Below, one piece after another: positions 8,927-19,200 of a stretch of DNA of 64,000 nucleotides. The translations under genes and the position numbers were made by a program. The notes beneath the pieces are model-generated. The model was not told where the DNA came from, did not search any database, and saw nothing but the letters and a program-made list of their open reading frames with translations. Numbering within the stretch: position 1 is the stretch's first letter; the number at the start of each line of letters is the position of its first letter. This stretch comes from MFD01213-c1 sp963704405 (GTDB lineage: Bacteria > Planctomycetota > Phycisphaerae > Tepidisphaerales > Tepidisphaeraceae): the NCBI GenBank assembly GCA_963704405.1, contig OY969903.1, positions 806,001-870,000 on the forward strand. The letters run 5' to 3'.

Positions 8927-9513
8927 CTCAGACCTTTCTAATAGTGAACGTGAAACGTTCGATTGCCCGTAATGACACGCCGCCCATTGCCGTCAACCGG
9001 CGTGCGGTGCCCGTCGAGTCTGATAACAACTGTTGTTCCAAAGCGCAGTGGGGGATTGCGGGGCTGAAAATGCGGGTGCGCTGGGAAGGGCTTTGTTTCA
9101 AACGTTCGAAAAGAACATCTGGAACACGAAACGGGAATGGAGAACGCGTCATCGGCAACGCGTAATTCGTGACCGGAGTCTGTCCCCGGCGGGCCTTGCG
9201 GGCTTGGGATTGCAGAGTGTTTCAAACGTTCCATAGCGTACGGATGAAACGTTCGGAATCGCCGGTGAGGCCGGGGCTGATTCTTACTAATCACTTCAAT
9301 ATTGGCGACTTGCGCCTGTCCCGGACAGTGGCACACCGCTTGTTCTTAGGCTCCGGCGAGGCCGGTAGTGGTAACGGCCTCCGGGTCACCGGTGGGCACC
9401 GGTGCGGCCCGTACGAAACGTTTCCACTGCACCTATTTTTCGCGATTGGTCTCGGCTCCGCATTTTCCCTGTCTCGCACGCGGGCAGTCGCGCCAACCTC
9501 ACAGGAAGGATCT
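8927..9513. promoter_or_regulatory. Divergent promoter region with five AAACGTT motifs
   Basis: 587 bases between the divergent BMP and outer-membrane-type genes. The 7-mer AAACGTT occurs at 8953-8959, 9100-9106, 9224-9230, 9247-9253 and 9416-9422. The last lies within a perfect palindrome GAAACGTTTC (9415-9424), and several others continue as GAAACGTTC or CAAACGTTC. The central CG inside an A/T-flanked palindrome is the pattern bound by LacI/PurR-type regulators (known family behaviour), so these are candidate operators; no such regulator gene is in the window. A separate palindrome AACAAC-T-GTTGTT is at 9025-9037, and two CACCGGTG boxes are at 9387-9404. No convincing gene is seen here. Confidence 0.5.
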
Positions 9514-10565
9514 ATGTCGGCAAAGTCTCTGCTTTCGTCGCTCGCTCTTACCGGCGCACTGTGTCTGCCGGTCTGGGCTCATGCAGCGTCACAAACCCCC
9601 TGGAACAGCACCTACGGATTGTCACCATTCATCACCACCGATGCGGCGGCGAATGAAGCGGCGACTTCCGATAGCGCAACGTCTGGCGCAAATGGCGCAA
9701 ATACCACCGCCGACGCCAAACCCGTTTATCTCGACAACGCGCCCCCTGCGCCAACATTCACGGATTCTTCAATTCGCCTTTCCGCACCGCTTATGTCACG
9801 CCGCGCGGTCTGGTGGTTGAAAATTCGGGGCTGGTCTGGCAGCCGGTCGGTGGCCTGGTCCTGCCGCTGGGCGACTTTGGCATGTTTAAAAATGTGGCCT
9901 TTGTGGGCGGCATCTGGAACAGCGTCAACACGAACCAGCAGGACCCGTTCGTCGGGGCCTGGAACGAAATGGACGTGTTTGTCAGCCTTAATGCCAAGGT
10001 CGGCGAGAATTTTTCGCTCGGACTCACCTACAGCCCGTGGAATTCTCCGCCTCATGCATTCCATACGGAACACAATGCCGACCTGAAAATTTCGTACGAT
10101 GACAGCAAGATGTATGGGGACAGCGGCTTTGCGCTGCATCCATACGCCGACGTGTGGTGGGCGATCAGCGGCGACTCGACCGTCATTCTCGGTCAGCACG
10201 GCGGGACGGGTTATCTTGAGCTGGGCGTGGCCCCGTCGATCACGCTGAAACCGTCACCGGAATATCCCGTGACGATCACCGTTCCGATGTACACGCAGGT
10301 GGGTCCCCGCAGCTACTGGGCCGCGAGCAACCACATCCCCGGCGCCGGTCTGCCCGGCGGTAACGTCGGATTGTTTTCGGTCGCGCTGAATGCTTCGGTA
10401 CCGCTGGCATTCATCCCGACCAAGTACGGCTTCTGGCACGCCGACGCGGGTGTGACATATGACTACCTCGTCAATGACACGCTGCTGTTCGCCGGCACGC
10501 TGGCATCCGGGAACACGAATCACAACGTGATCATCGCATCGCTCGGATTTGGGGTGAACTTCTGA
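9514..10565 (+). CDS. Outer-membrane-type protein of the BMP locus (frameshifted)
   Basis: The ATG at 9514 has a strong ribosome site (AGGAAGGA at 9503-9510) and a signal peptide ending at WAHAA. The first frame runs to about 9750. The protein then continues in another frame from about 9750 (FFNSPFRTAYVTPRGLVVEN, then SGLVWQPVGGLVLPLGDFGM) to 10565. One base appears missing, most likely in the C5 run at 9742-9746. The rest alternates short amphipathic strands (NVAFVGGIWNS, FSLGLTYSPW, YLELGVAPSITL) and ends in Phe (LGFGVNF), like an outer-membrane beta-barrel. It heads the transporter operon, so a role in passing the substrate through the outer membrane is inferred. No named family is assigned. 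Confidence 0.7.
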
Positions 10566-10594
10566 TGGAACGCTGGAGGTGATGCTCCTTCTCT

Positions 10595-10650
10595 CGTCGC
10601 CGAAGTTGCCGACAACCCCAGCAGCTTCGGCGACGCTTGTTCCTTTTATT
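10595..10650 (+). terminator. Hairpin between outer-membrane-type gene and first permease
   Basis: A perfect 11-bp stem (CGTCGCCGAAG at 10595-10605 with its complement at 10625-10635) with a 19-base loop is followed by the T-rich stretch CTTGTTCCTTTTATT. It lies 30 bases after the outer-membrane-type gene and about 55 bases before the permease ATG. It could act as a terminator or attenuator lowering expression of the inner-membrane genes relative to the first gene. Confidence 0.5.
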
Positions 10651-10690
10651 CCCCAATCCGGGCCGGTCTTACACGGCAGGGACGAAGCTC

Positions 10691-11867
10691 ATGAGTACTA
10701 CGCTCGGCACGGACGAAGCGAAGGATTTAGAAACCGCAATAGCGCCTGTTGCAACGATATCGCATGAGCCGGCCAGATCAAAAGTTCGCCATGAGCGGCT
10801 TCCGCTTTCGTTACACGCGGCCGAGCCGTTCGCAATCCCGCTGGCGGCGATTGTTGCGTCGTTTATCCCGTTTGGCATCTTCATCGCCTGTTCGGGGGCT
10901 AATCCGTTTGTGTCGCTTCAGTTGATGTATCGGGGGGCGTTTGGGACTGCGTTTTCGATTCAAAACACGTTGATTCGAGCTGCCCCGCTGATGCTCACGG
11001 GGCTCTGCACCGCGCTGCCGCTTCAACTGGGAATGGTCATCATCGGGGGGGAAGGCGCTGGTGCTAGGAGCGCTGACGGCGGCGGGCGTCGCGCATCTTA
11101 TGCCGGATTCCTCGCCGGTGGTGATGATCGCCGCAATGGCGCTCAGCGGTTGCCTCGTCGGCGCGATCTGGATCATGATCGCGGGGGGATTGAAATATTA
11201 TCGCGGGGTGAATGAAACGATCAGCAGCCTGCTGCTGAACTATGTTGCGATCGCGGTGCTCAACCAGATGGTTGAAGGGCCGATGCATGACCCGGCGAGC
11301 CTGAACACGCCTTCCACTTATGCCGTCCCTGAAGATCACATGATCGGCAAAATGTTCGGCACGGAATTGCACTGGGGACTGGGATGGGGACTGATCATCT
11401 GTGTCCTGGCGTATCTTTTGATGAATCACACGCTGCTTGGTTTCGCGGCGAAAATTGTCGGTGGGAACATCCGGGCGGCGCGGGTGGCGGGATTGTCGGT
11501 AGGGAAGATCACGATGTTCGTCTGCGGACTTGCGGGGGCGGCGGCGGGGCTTGCGGGCGTGGTTGAAGTCGCGGCGATCCAGGGCCGCGCCAATGCGAAC
11601 ATCACCGCGCCCGGCTACGGGTATACGGGCATCCTTGTCGCATTCATCGCGCGGGCGAATCCGCTGGCCATTATTCCTGTTTCCATTCTGATCGGCGGCA
11701 TTGGCGCCAGCGGTGGGTTGCTCCAGCGCCGCCAGCATCTGCCGGATGCAACGGTGCTAGTGCTGCAGGGGATTCTGTTTTTGATGATTCTCGCGTTTGA
11801 ATCGTTCTATGGGCGCTTCGGGATTTTCCGTCGGCGCGAGCGAAGCATGGAGGCCGGTCATGTCTGA
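10691..11867 (+). CDS. BMP-type ABC transporter permease 1 (frameshifted)
   Basis: Inner-membrane permease of the branched-chain/BMP class (BPD_transp_2-like). The ATG at 10691 follows an AGGGA ribosome site about 8 bases upstream. The first part (to about 11060) holds the cytoplasmic N-tail and the first membrane segments, ending GMVIIGGEGA. The second part continues in another frame from about 11058 as LVLGALTAAGVAHLMP through ETISSLLLNYVA, the diagnostic motif of these permeases, to 11867. The break lies between 11045 and 11060, at a run of seven G followed by GCGC. The E-G pair matches the usual G-A-E-G motif, so loss of two bases in GCGC or one extra G are both possible. It overlaps permease 2 by 8 bases. 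Confidence 0.8.
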
Positions 11868-12778
11868 TCTTGGCAACTGGGGCGTGCCTTTGGCATTGCT
11901 TGGCGGAGCGACGCGCGTCAGCACGCCGTTCATCTTTGTCAGCCTTGGGGAATGCCTGACGGAAAAGAGCGGGCGCATTAATCTGGGCCAGGAAGGGACG
12001 CTGATCATGGGGGCGATGACGGGGTTCGCCGTCGCATATCTCAGCGGGTCGGCGTGGCTTGGGGTGTTTTGTGCGGGCGTGGTGGGGATCATTCTTGGAT
12101 TTGTACATGCGTGGCTGTGTTCGCGGCCGCGGGTGAATGACATTGCGGTGGGGATCGGGCTGATGCTTTTTGGGACGGGCTTGGCGCGATACCTGGGGAC
12201 GCCGTATGTGCATCCGGTGGCGCCGAAGCTGCCGGCGATCAACCTGGGATGGTGGAGCAATTCTTCGGTGGTGCGCGAGGCGCTGCAGATCAATGTGCTG
12301 TTCCTGATCGGGCTGGTCCTTGCCCCCCTGCTGCTCTGGGCACTGCAGAGCACGCGATGGGGATTGATCGTTCGAACCGTCGGTGAAAGCAGTGACGCCG
12401 CCCGGGCAATGGGGTATTCGGTCAATGGTGTTCGAATGCTCGCGACGATGGCGGGCGGTTTTTTAGCCGGGATCGGAGGATCATTTTTGTCGCTGTATTA
12501 TCCGGGGAGTTGGAATGAAGGTCTTTCCAGCGGGCAGGGGCTAATGGCGGTGGCGCTGGTGATTTTTGCGAGGTGGAATCCGGTTTATTGCCTGTACGCC
12601 GCGTTGTTGTTTGGAGCGGCAGGCGCTGGGACCGGCGCTGCAATCGGTGGGTGTGACGTCTTATCGATATTTTTTCGCTGCGACTCCTTATGTGCTGACG
12701 CTGGCAATTATGGTGATGACTTCGTCGAGGAACCGAACGCTGGCGGGTGTGCCGGCGGAGTTGACGGTGAGCAGATAG
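11860..12778 (+). CDS. BMP-type ABC transporter permease 2 (frameshifted)
   Basis: The ATG at 11860 has GGAGG 6 bases upstream and overlaps the end of permease 1. The family motif SGRINLGQEGTLIMGAM and RVNDIAVGIGLMLFGTGLAR are typical of the second permease in BMP/nucleoside importers. The annotated frame loses homology at about 12620. The expected C-terminus, ALGPALQSVGVTSYRYFF then ATPYVLTLAIMV, follows in the next frame and stops at 12778, so there is an indel between about 12617 and 12625. The unshifted frame would run to 12795 with a nonsense tail. A 41-bp inverted repeat follows within 11 bases of the stop. Confidence 0.8.
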
Positions 12779-12788
12779 GTCCCACTTT

Positions 12789-12926
12789 ATCCTGAGCGCA
12801 GGCGGTACTCCGCTCGTAGTCGAAGGATCCAACTGGGAAGTTAATGAACTGTTGATGAAACAACCGGCGCAGACGTTTGAAGCCAGATCCTTCGACTACG
12901 AGCGGAGTACCGTCTGCGCTCAGGAT
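12789..12926. repeat. 41-bp inverted repeat, REP/MITE-like
   Basis: Arms 12789-12829 and 12886-12926 are inverted copies with one mismatch in 41, separated by 56 bases. The arm runs from ATCCTGAGCGCAG to GTCGAAGGATC. This resembles the CCTGAG...TCGAAGGA palindromic repeats scattered through many bacterial genomes (recalled, not searched). It fills the gap between permease 2 and the amidohydrolase. The right arm contains the AGGA (12922-12925) that serves as ribosome site for the gene at 12933, so folding of the mRNA would hide that site. No other copy was noticed here. Confidence 0.8.
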
Positions 12927-12932
12927 TCCCGT

Positions 12933-13613
12933 ATGAGTAAACACATTGAATCCCGCCCTTATGCCTGGCCGTGGAATGGCGATCTTCGGCCGGAGAATAC
13001 CGCGTTGATCGTCATAGACATGCAAACGGATTTCTGCGGAAAAGGCGGGTATGTCGAGTTAATGGGGTATGACATTTCGCTCACGCGGGCGTGTATTGAG
13101 CCGATCGATCGCGTGCTGGATGCGATGCGATCCGGGGGATTTACGATCATTCATACGCGCGAGGGGCATCGGCCGGATCTGTCGGATCTGCCGCCGAACA
13201 AGCGATGGCGGTCGCGGCAGATTGGGGCGGGGATTGGTGATGCCGGTCCGTGCGGCAAAGTCCTTGTCCGGGGAGAGCCGGGATGGGACATCATTCCGGA
13301 ACTGGCGCCTCTGCCGGGCGAGATTGTCATCGATAAGCCGGGCAAGGGATCGTTCTGTGCGACGGATCTCGATCTGATCCTGCGGCAGCGGGGAATCGCC
13401 AACATCGTGCTGACGGGCATCACGACGGATGTGTGCGTGCATACGACGATGCGCGAGGCGAACGATCGCGGGTATGAATGCGTGCTGCTGGAGGATTGCT
13501 GCGCGGCGACGGACATCGGCAACCACACTGCCGCCGTGAAAATGGTGACGATGCAGAACGGCGTTTTCGGGGCGGTTTCCACTTCACAATCGCTAATCAA
13601 GGCTATTTTATGA
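12933..13613 (+). CDS. Isochorismatase-fold cysteine amidohydrolase (biuret/ureidoacrylate hydrolase-like)
   Basis: 226 residues from an ATG at 12933 (AGGA ribosome site 7 bases upstream). The catalytic triad of cysteine hydrolases is present: Asp29 (IVIDMQTDF), Lys135 (VIDKPGKGSF) and Cys168 (GITTDVCVHTT). The stretch HTREGHRPDLSDLPPNKRWR and the phrase LVRGEPGWDI are features I associate with biuret amidohydrolase and RutB-like enzymes, which split C-N bonds of ureido or carbamoyl compounds. It lies inside the importer operon, with its stop overlapping the ATPase start (ATGA), so the imported compound is probably its substrate or a precursor. The exact substrate cannot be read from the sequence. 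Confidence 0.88.
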   Translation: MSKHIESRPYAWPWNGDLRPENTALIVIDMQTDFCGKGGYVELMGYDISLTRACIEPIDRVLDAMRSGGFTIIHTREGHRPDLSDLPPNKRWRSRQIGAGIGDAGPCGKVLVRGEPGWDIIPELAPLPGEIVIDKPGKGSFCATDLDLILRQRGIANIVLTGITTDVCVHTTMREANDRGYECVLLEDCCAATDIGNHTAAVKMVTMQNGVFGAVSTSQSLIKAIL

Positions 13614-15184
13614 GTACCGAAACAACAGCCAGAGCCGGCAGCGCGCCCGGTTTGGAAGCGATGGGCATCACCAAGCGGTTCGGCAGCCTGGTGGCGCTGG
13701 ACGATGTGACGATGGTGCTGAAGCCGGGGACTTTTCATGCGCTGCTCGGCGGAAATGGAGCAGGCAAAAGCACGCTGGTGAAGTGCATCATGGGGTATTA
13801 CCTGCCTGACAGCGGGCAGATTTCGGTTGATTACCAGGAAGTGGTGATTAAGAACCCGCGCGAGGCGAAGCAGCATGGCATCGGGATGGTGTATCAGCAT
13901 TTCACGCTGGTGCCGAACATGACGGTGGCGGAGAACCTGGTGCTGTCGCGCGGCGACGTTCCGATGATAATCAACTGGGAAAAGGAATATGAAGACCTGC
14001 GGGCGTTCATGCGGACGACGCCGTTCTTCATCAAGATCACGCGAAAGGTGAGTTCGCTGTCGGCGGGTGAGAAGCAGAAGCTGGAAATCTGCAAACAGCT
14101 TTATCTGAAGAACAAGATATTGTTTTTGGATGAACCGACATCCGTGCTGACGCCACAGGAAGCGGATGAAGTGCTGGGGCTGGTGAAGGATCTGACAGTG
14201 AAGGGAGAGCTGACAGCGCTGATGATCACGCACAAATTCCGCGAGGTGATGAAGTTTGCGGATGAGGTGACCGTGCTGCGAACGGGGAAGTTCGCCGGCA
14301 AGGGAAAGGTGAGCGAACTGACGCCGGTGGTGATGGCGGAAATGATGATTGGCTCGGGGAAAACACTGCGGAAGGCGAGTCGGGCAGCGATCACGCGCGG
14401 CGAGCCGTTCCTGCATCTGGATGGGCTGCATGCGCTGGACGAAACCGGCGTTTCAGCACTGGAAAACCTGAATCTGACGGTTCATGCGGGGGAGATCGTG
14501 GGCATCGCCGGCGTGTCGGGCAACGGGCAGAGCGAACTGGTAGAAGTGCTTGCCGGGCAACGGAATTCGGTGTCGGGCGGGATGAATGTGCATGGCGTGC
14601 CATTCAAGCCGGTGCGGTCGCAGATTAATAAGCACAAGATGTATTGCCTGCCGGAGGAACCGCTGAAGAACACGTGTGTTCCACCGATGAGCGTGGCGCA
14701 GAATATGGCGTTTCGGTTGTATGACCGGCATCCGCACACGTTCGGGGGGTTCTTCATCAATGGGTCATCGATTCGCAGGGCGGCGCGCGACCTGATTACG
14801 CGATACGGGGTAAAGACGCCTTCGGCGGACACGCCGATCCGGAATTTGTCCGGGGGGAATGTGCAGCGGGCCGTGCTGGCGCGGGAGCTTTCAGGGGGTG
14901 TTGAGGTATTGGTGGCGGCGAACCCCTGCTTTGGGCTGGATTTCGAAGCCGCGGCGGATATTCGGGCGCAGATTGTCGAGGCCCGCAACCGGGGGGCGGC
15001 GGTACTGCTGGTGAGTGAAGACCTGGATGAGGTGCTGGAGCTGTCGGATCGGATCGTGGTGATGTTCGATGGGAAGTTCGTATATGAAACGCCATCGGAG
15101 GAAGCGGACATCAGTATCATTGGCCGGCACATGGCCGGGCATGCGGAGGATCATCCGGTGGAAGCCGGTGAAGTGATCCACTGA
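13610..15184 (+). CDS. ABC transporter ATP-binding protein, two fused ATPase domains (BMP importer)
   Basis: 524 residues from the ATG at 13610, which overlaps the hydrolase stop. An in-frame upstream extension to 13478 lies inside the hydrolase gene and is unlikely. The first domain has Walker A GGNGAGKST (near 47-55), Q-loop MVYQHFTL, signature LSAGEKQ and Walker B ILFLDEPTS. The second has the degenerate Walker A GVSGNGQSE typical of this family, signature LSGGNVQ and a Walker B-like region VLVAANPCFGLD. This tandem layout is that of nucleoside/sugar importer ATPases (YufO/RbsA type). It powers permeases 1 and 2. Confidence 0.92.
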   Translation: MSTETTARAGSAPGLEAMGITKRFGSLVALDDVTMVLKPGTFHALLGGNGAGKSTLVKCIMGYYLPDSGQISVDYQEVVIKNPREAKQHGIGMVYQHFTLVPNMTVAENLVLSRGDVPMIINWEKEYEDLRAFMRTTPFFIKITRKVSSLSAGEKQKLEICKQLYLKNKILFLDEPTSVLTPQEADEVLGLVKDLTVKGELTALMITHKFREVMKFADEVTVLRTGKFAGKGKVSELTPVVMAEMMIGSGKTLRKASRAAITRGEPFLHLDGLHALDETGVSALENLNLTVHAGEIVGIAGVSGNGQSELVEVLAGQRNSVSGGMNVHGVPFKPVRSQINKHKMYCLPEEPLKNTCVPPMSVAQNMAFRLYDRHPHTFGGFFINGSSIRRAARDLITRYGVKTPSADTPIRNLSGGNVQRAVLARELSGGVEVLVAANPCFGLDFEAAADIRAQIVEARNRGAAVLLVSEDLDEVLELSDRIVVMFDGKFVYETPSEEADISIIGRHMAGHAEDHPVEAGEVIH

Positions 15185-15365
15185 TCCACGCACGGCGGCG
15201 ATGGGGATCAGGAGATTCACAAGCTGCATCATTGTATGATTGGCGGCGGCTTGAGTAGAGTCTTTTGACGGTGGTGGTTGGTGACGGTGTTTGGTGATGG
15301 CGGAGGCCGCGAAGGTGCGGCGAGTCATGCAAGAATTTTGTTGCGTGCAGGATGGAAGGAAACGA

Positions 15366-15730
15366 ATGGATGCGTTACGAGGCCGGATTGTCTTGAAGGA
15401 TTTGTTCAACGTCGCCGCATATCAGAATGATCTGCCCTGGAAGCCCTTTCGCGAGGGGGTTGAAATATTCTCCCTGTATGGGAATCCAGCGACGGAGCCA
15501 TCGGCGGCGCTGCTTCGGTACGCGCAGGGGCGGGAGTGCCGTCGCATCGGCATTCAGGGTATGAGCATGTGATGGTGCTGTGGCAGAGCCAGATGGATGA
15601 GGGAGGGACTTATGAGGCGGGGACGCTGATCGTGAACCCCGCGGGGAGCCAGCATAGCGTGACGAATCGGAACGGGTGTATCGTGCTGGTGATCTGGCAT
15701 AGCCCGGTGGTTTTTGATGTTGAGGTGTAA
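15366..15730 (+). CDS. ChrR-like cupin protein (frameshifted)
   Basis: The ATG at 15366 follows a good AAGGA site; the frame also extends up to a TTG at 15291. The first frame gives DLPWKPFREGVEIFSLYG and AALLRYAQG. The rest, AGVPSHRHSGYEHVMVL then GTYEAGTLIVNPAGSQHSV and CIVLVIWHSPVVF, is in another frame to 15730. One G is apparently missing in GGGG at 15527-15530. Joined, it is a single ~121-residue cupin of the ChrR C-terminal type, with the metal ligands H-x-H (HRH), E (GYEH) and a later H (GSQH). Such domains bind zinc or another metal and often sense reactive oxygen. Here it stands alone at the end of the importer operon, so a small enzymatic or sensory role is possible. Confidence 0.75.
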
Positions 15731-16261
15731 GCAGGGTTTGGGGTGAGGCGAATTGGGCGGGGCTTTGGATTGCGAAGCCGCGATTGGCCGGGGCTTTGTG
15801 AGACAAAGATACTGGGGCGGCGGTTCTGATAATACTGACGAATGTTTGAGCAATGACCCATAATGTTCTTCCGCGGCGGGGGAGCCCCAAGCAAAAAAAA
15901 TCCGGCGACGGATGCGGTTTATGTTTTCCACCATCAGGGTCGAGCAAGGTCCTATAGTCGGGGCAAGATTGCGCAAGGGGCGGAACTAATTAAACCTTTG
16001 CGAGAACGGGGCGGGAAAAGGGGGCGGGGCATTTCAAATTCTCATCATATGGACCCATGCCTGTCGCAGGTAAACCTTGAGGTTTGTGACGGTTAGGCGA
16101 AAGCACTCAGTTAAGTGGTACGGTCAAATACCGATAGCAGATGAGATACCGGCGCTGTGTGCGCGGTGGAGGCTATCCGTCTGAACATCTGGCGCACCAA
16201 CTTCGCACTCTTAAGGCAGGCGATCAAACGCTCGTTTGGTCTGCTATGCAATCCGCGGCAG
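15731..16261 (+). promoter_or_regulatory. Non-coding region and leader of the giant surface-protein gene
   Basis: No convincing gene is seen. Positions 16059-16098 fold into a bulged hairpin: GCCT (16059) with AGGC (16095), GTCGC with GTGAC (one G-U), and AAACC-TTGA-GGTTT at the tip. It is followed by GCGAAAGC, CACT...AGTG and GGTA...TACC small hairpins up to about 16133. An A8 run lies near 15893. The folded stretch may be a structured 5' leader. It does not match the c-di-GMP-I riboswitch core. Confidence 0.35.
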
Positions 16262-19200
16262 ATGGGGCTGCGGTTTAAACTGCTGCTGTCGGAAGTGGGG
16301 CATTCTGTTCACACGGTTTGGAAACCAGGGCCGGTGCTGGCGGGCGCGGGGATGGAGACTCATGGGGAAAGCCGGCTGCAGCGGGCGATCCGGACGGTGA
16401 TGGAGCCGCTGGAGTCGCGAATCTTGTATAGCTGGACGGGGGCGACGAGCGGCAGCACGAACGATTCATCCCACGATTACAACAACGTCGCGAACTGGAG
16501 CGGTGGAGTCATCAATGATGACTTTTCGGCGTCAACGCTGACGTCGAACACTACGATCTATTTCAGTGCCAGCCGCACCACGACGGCGGGGATGAACCTG
16601 GGATACGCGGGGAACTTTGATCTGACGTTCAAGTCAAGCAGCGGCACGGCGCGGACGCTGACACTGAGCGGGAATATCACCGGGGATTTTGGTGGAGCGG
16701 GTAACGGCCGAGTCGTCACCATCGGTGACGCCACCAACACACTGAATGTGAACCTCGGGGCCGCGACGCGCACCCTGACGGCTAACACAAGCGACACGCT
16801 GTCGATGACGAATGTCGTCTCGAATGGAGGCATCACAAAGGCAGGCGGCGGCACGCTCACGCTGACGGGAGCGAACACGTACGCCAGCGGAACGACCATA
16901 AATGCGGGAACGGTAAGCTTTGCCAACACATCGCTGGGCTCGGGCAACATTACGTTTGGGGCAAGCAGCACGCTGCAATGGAACGGCGCGAACACGCAGG
17001 ACGTGTCGAACAACATTCAGGCCATCGGAACAGGTGTTACGGCGACATTCGACACGCAGGCGAACAATGTCACGCTGGCGAGCATAATCAGCGGGCTGGG
17101 GGGGATCGCCAAGGCGGGGAGTGGAACGTTGACTCTTTCGGCGGCGAATACGTATAGCGGCGGCACCGCGGTGAATGTCGGCACGTTGCAGGCGACGAAT
17201 GGCGCTGGTGGCACCTCGAGCATCACACCGACGCCGTTTGGGGATACGACCACGACCGTGACTGTGGCCAGCGGGGCAACAGTGTGGCTGGATTATCTCC
17301 TGGGCGCGACGAGTAATACTGTCACATACAACAATGATTTCAGCGGCGCCGGCACGGTCCAGGTGACGGCGGCGGGAAGCGGCAGCTCATCCGTCAGCCA
17401 GTTGCTTGGCAACCTCAGTTCACTTACGGGAACACTGGATATGTTCCCGAATACAAGCAACCGTGGGAAATGCAAGCTGGGACAATTCGGTGATCTTACG
17501 GGAAACCAACCGTCTTCGAGTGCGACGATCAAGATCGAGTCCGGCGTCACGCTTTACCTGACAACTGGCCTGACGTATTCGAGCAGCATCCAGATGTTTG
17601 GTACAGGGAACAGTGAAAATTTCGGTGCGTTGCGGCTGCAAAACGGAACGACGATCTCCGGTTCTGTCACATTGATGTCGAACTCAACGATTGGGTCGCA
17701 TACCGGAACGGCGGATGGACTCGTCACCGGGGTCATCAGCGATGGCGGCAATGGATATTCGCTTGCCGTCAACGGAGATGGCGCTATTGCGTTGTCGGGC
17801 AATAACACGTTCTCAGGCGGGGTGACTGTAAATTCCACGGCGGAACTGGACATCAACGGCGCTCAAGCCCTGGGCACCGGCACGCTGACGCTTCAGTCGG
17901 GCGCAACGATTGACAATACCAGCGGAAGCACCGTCACGGTCACAAACAATAATGCCCAGTCGTGGGCCGGCAGCTTCACATTCAACGGAACCAATAACCT
18001 GAACCTGGGGACCGGCGCCGTAACGATGGGTGCGAGCGCGACCGTCACCAGCAGCGGCAGCATCCTGACGGTTGGAGGGGTGGTTTCCGACGGCGCCAGC
18101 ACGTACAGCATTACTAAAGCCGGCGCGGGCACACTCGCGCTGACAGGCGCGAATACATACTCTGGAAACACGACTATCAGCGCAGGGACGTTGAGCTTTG
18201 CAAACACCTCGCTCAGCACGGGGAACATTACCTTCAGCGGGAGTAGCACGCTGCAATGGAATGGGGCAAACACGCAGGATATTTCGAGCAAGGTCCAGGC
18301 GATCGGGGCGGGGATCACCGCAACGTTTGACACCAATGGCAATACGGTCACGCTGGCCAGTATCCTGAGCGGAGCGGGGCTGGTGGGCAAAGACGGGGCG
18401 GGGACGCTGAAGCTGACGGCCGCCAATACATATACGGGCGGGACGACGATCAATGCGGGAACGCTTTCATTCAGCAGCGGCTCGCTCAGCAGCGGAAATA
18501 TCACCTTCATCGGCACCAGCACGCTGCAATGGAACGGGGTGAACACGCAGGACGTTTCGAGCAAGATCCAGGCGATCGGCTCCGGTATCGTCGCGACGCT
18601 TGACACGGTGGCGAACAACGTGACCTTTGCGAGCGTGCTGAGCGGGGCGGGCGGAATTGCCAAAGCGGGCACGGGCGCGTTGACGCTGTCGGCAGCCAAT
18701 ACTTACACCGGCGGAACCACGCTGTCGGCTGGTCAGTTGAACATCAACAATGCGACAGCCCTGGGCACGGGAACCTTTACGATCACCACAGGCACGATCG
18801 ACAACACCAGCGGTGGCTCGATCACCCTCTCGAATAACAATGCCCAAAGCTGGAATGGCGACTTCACCTTCACCGGCAGCAATGCGTTGAACATGGGAAC
18901 GGGCGCCGTGGCGATGGGAGCCAGCCGCAATGTCACTGTCTCAGCCAGTACACTCACCGTTGGTGGTGTGATCTCAGGGACAGCCTTCAGCCTGACCAAG
19001 TCTGGCACGGGCGCTTTGACGCTGTCGGGCGCGAATACCTACACCGGCGGGACGACACTGTCTGCCGGTACGCTCAATATCAACAATGCCACGGCTGTTG
19101 GCACGGGCACGTTCACCATCAATGGCGGGACGATCGACAACACCTCCGGCGGCTCAATCACGCTGAGCAATAACAATGCCCAGACCTGGTCGGCAAGCTA

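Noticed and set aside
9169..9513. N-terminal extension of the outer-membrane-type gene to 9169
   Set aside because: A strong ribosome site and signal peptide place the start at 9514; the extension is intergenic-like and overlaps the AAACGTT motifs.
16059..16160. c-di-GMP-I riboswitch before the giant gene
   Set aside because: UACCGAU-like and AAACC pieces occur, but the conserved CGCAAAGCC core and receptor layout are missing.
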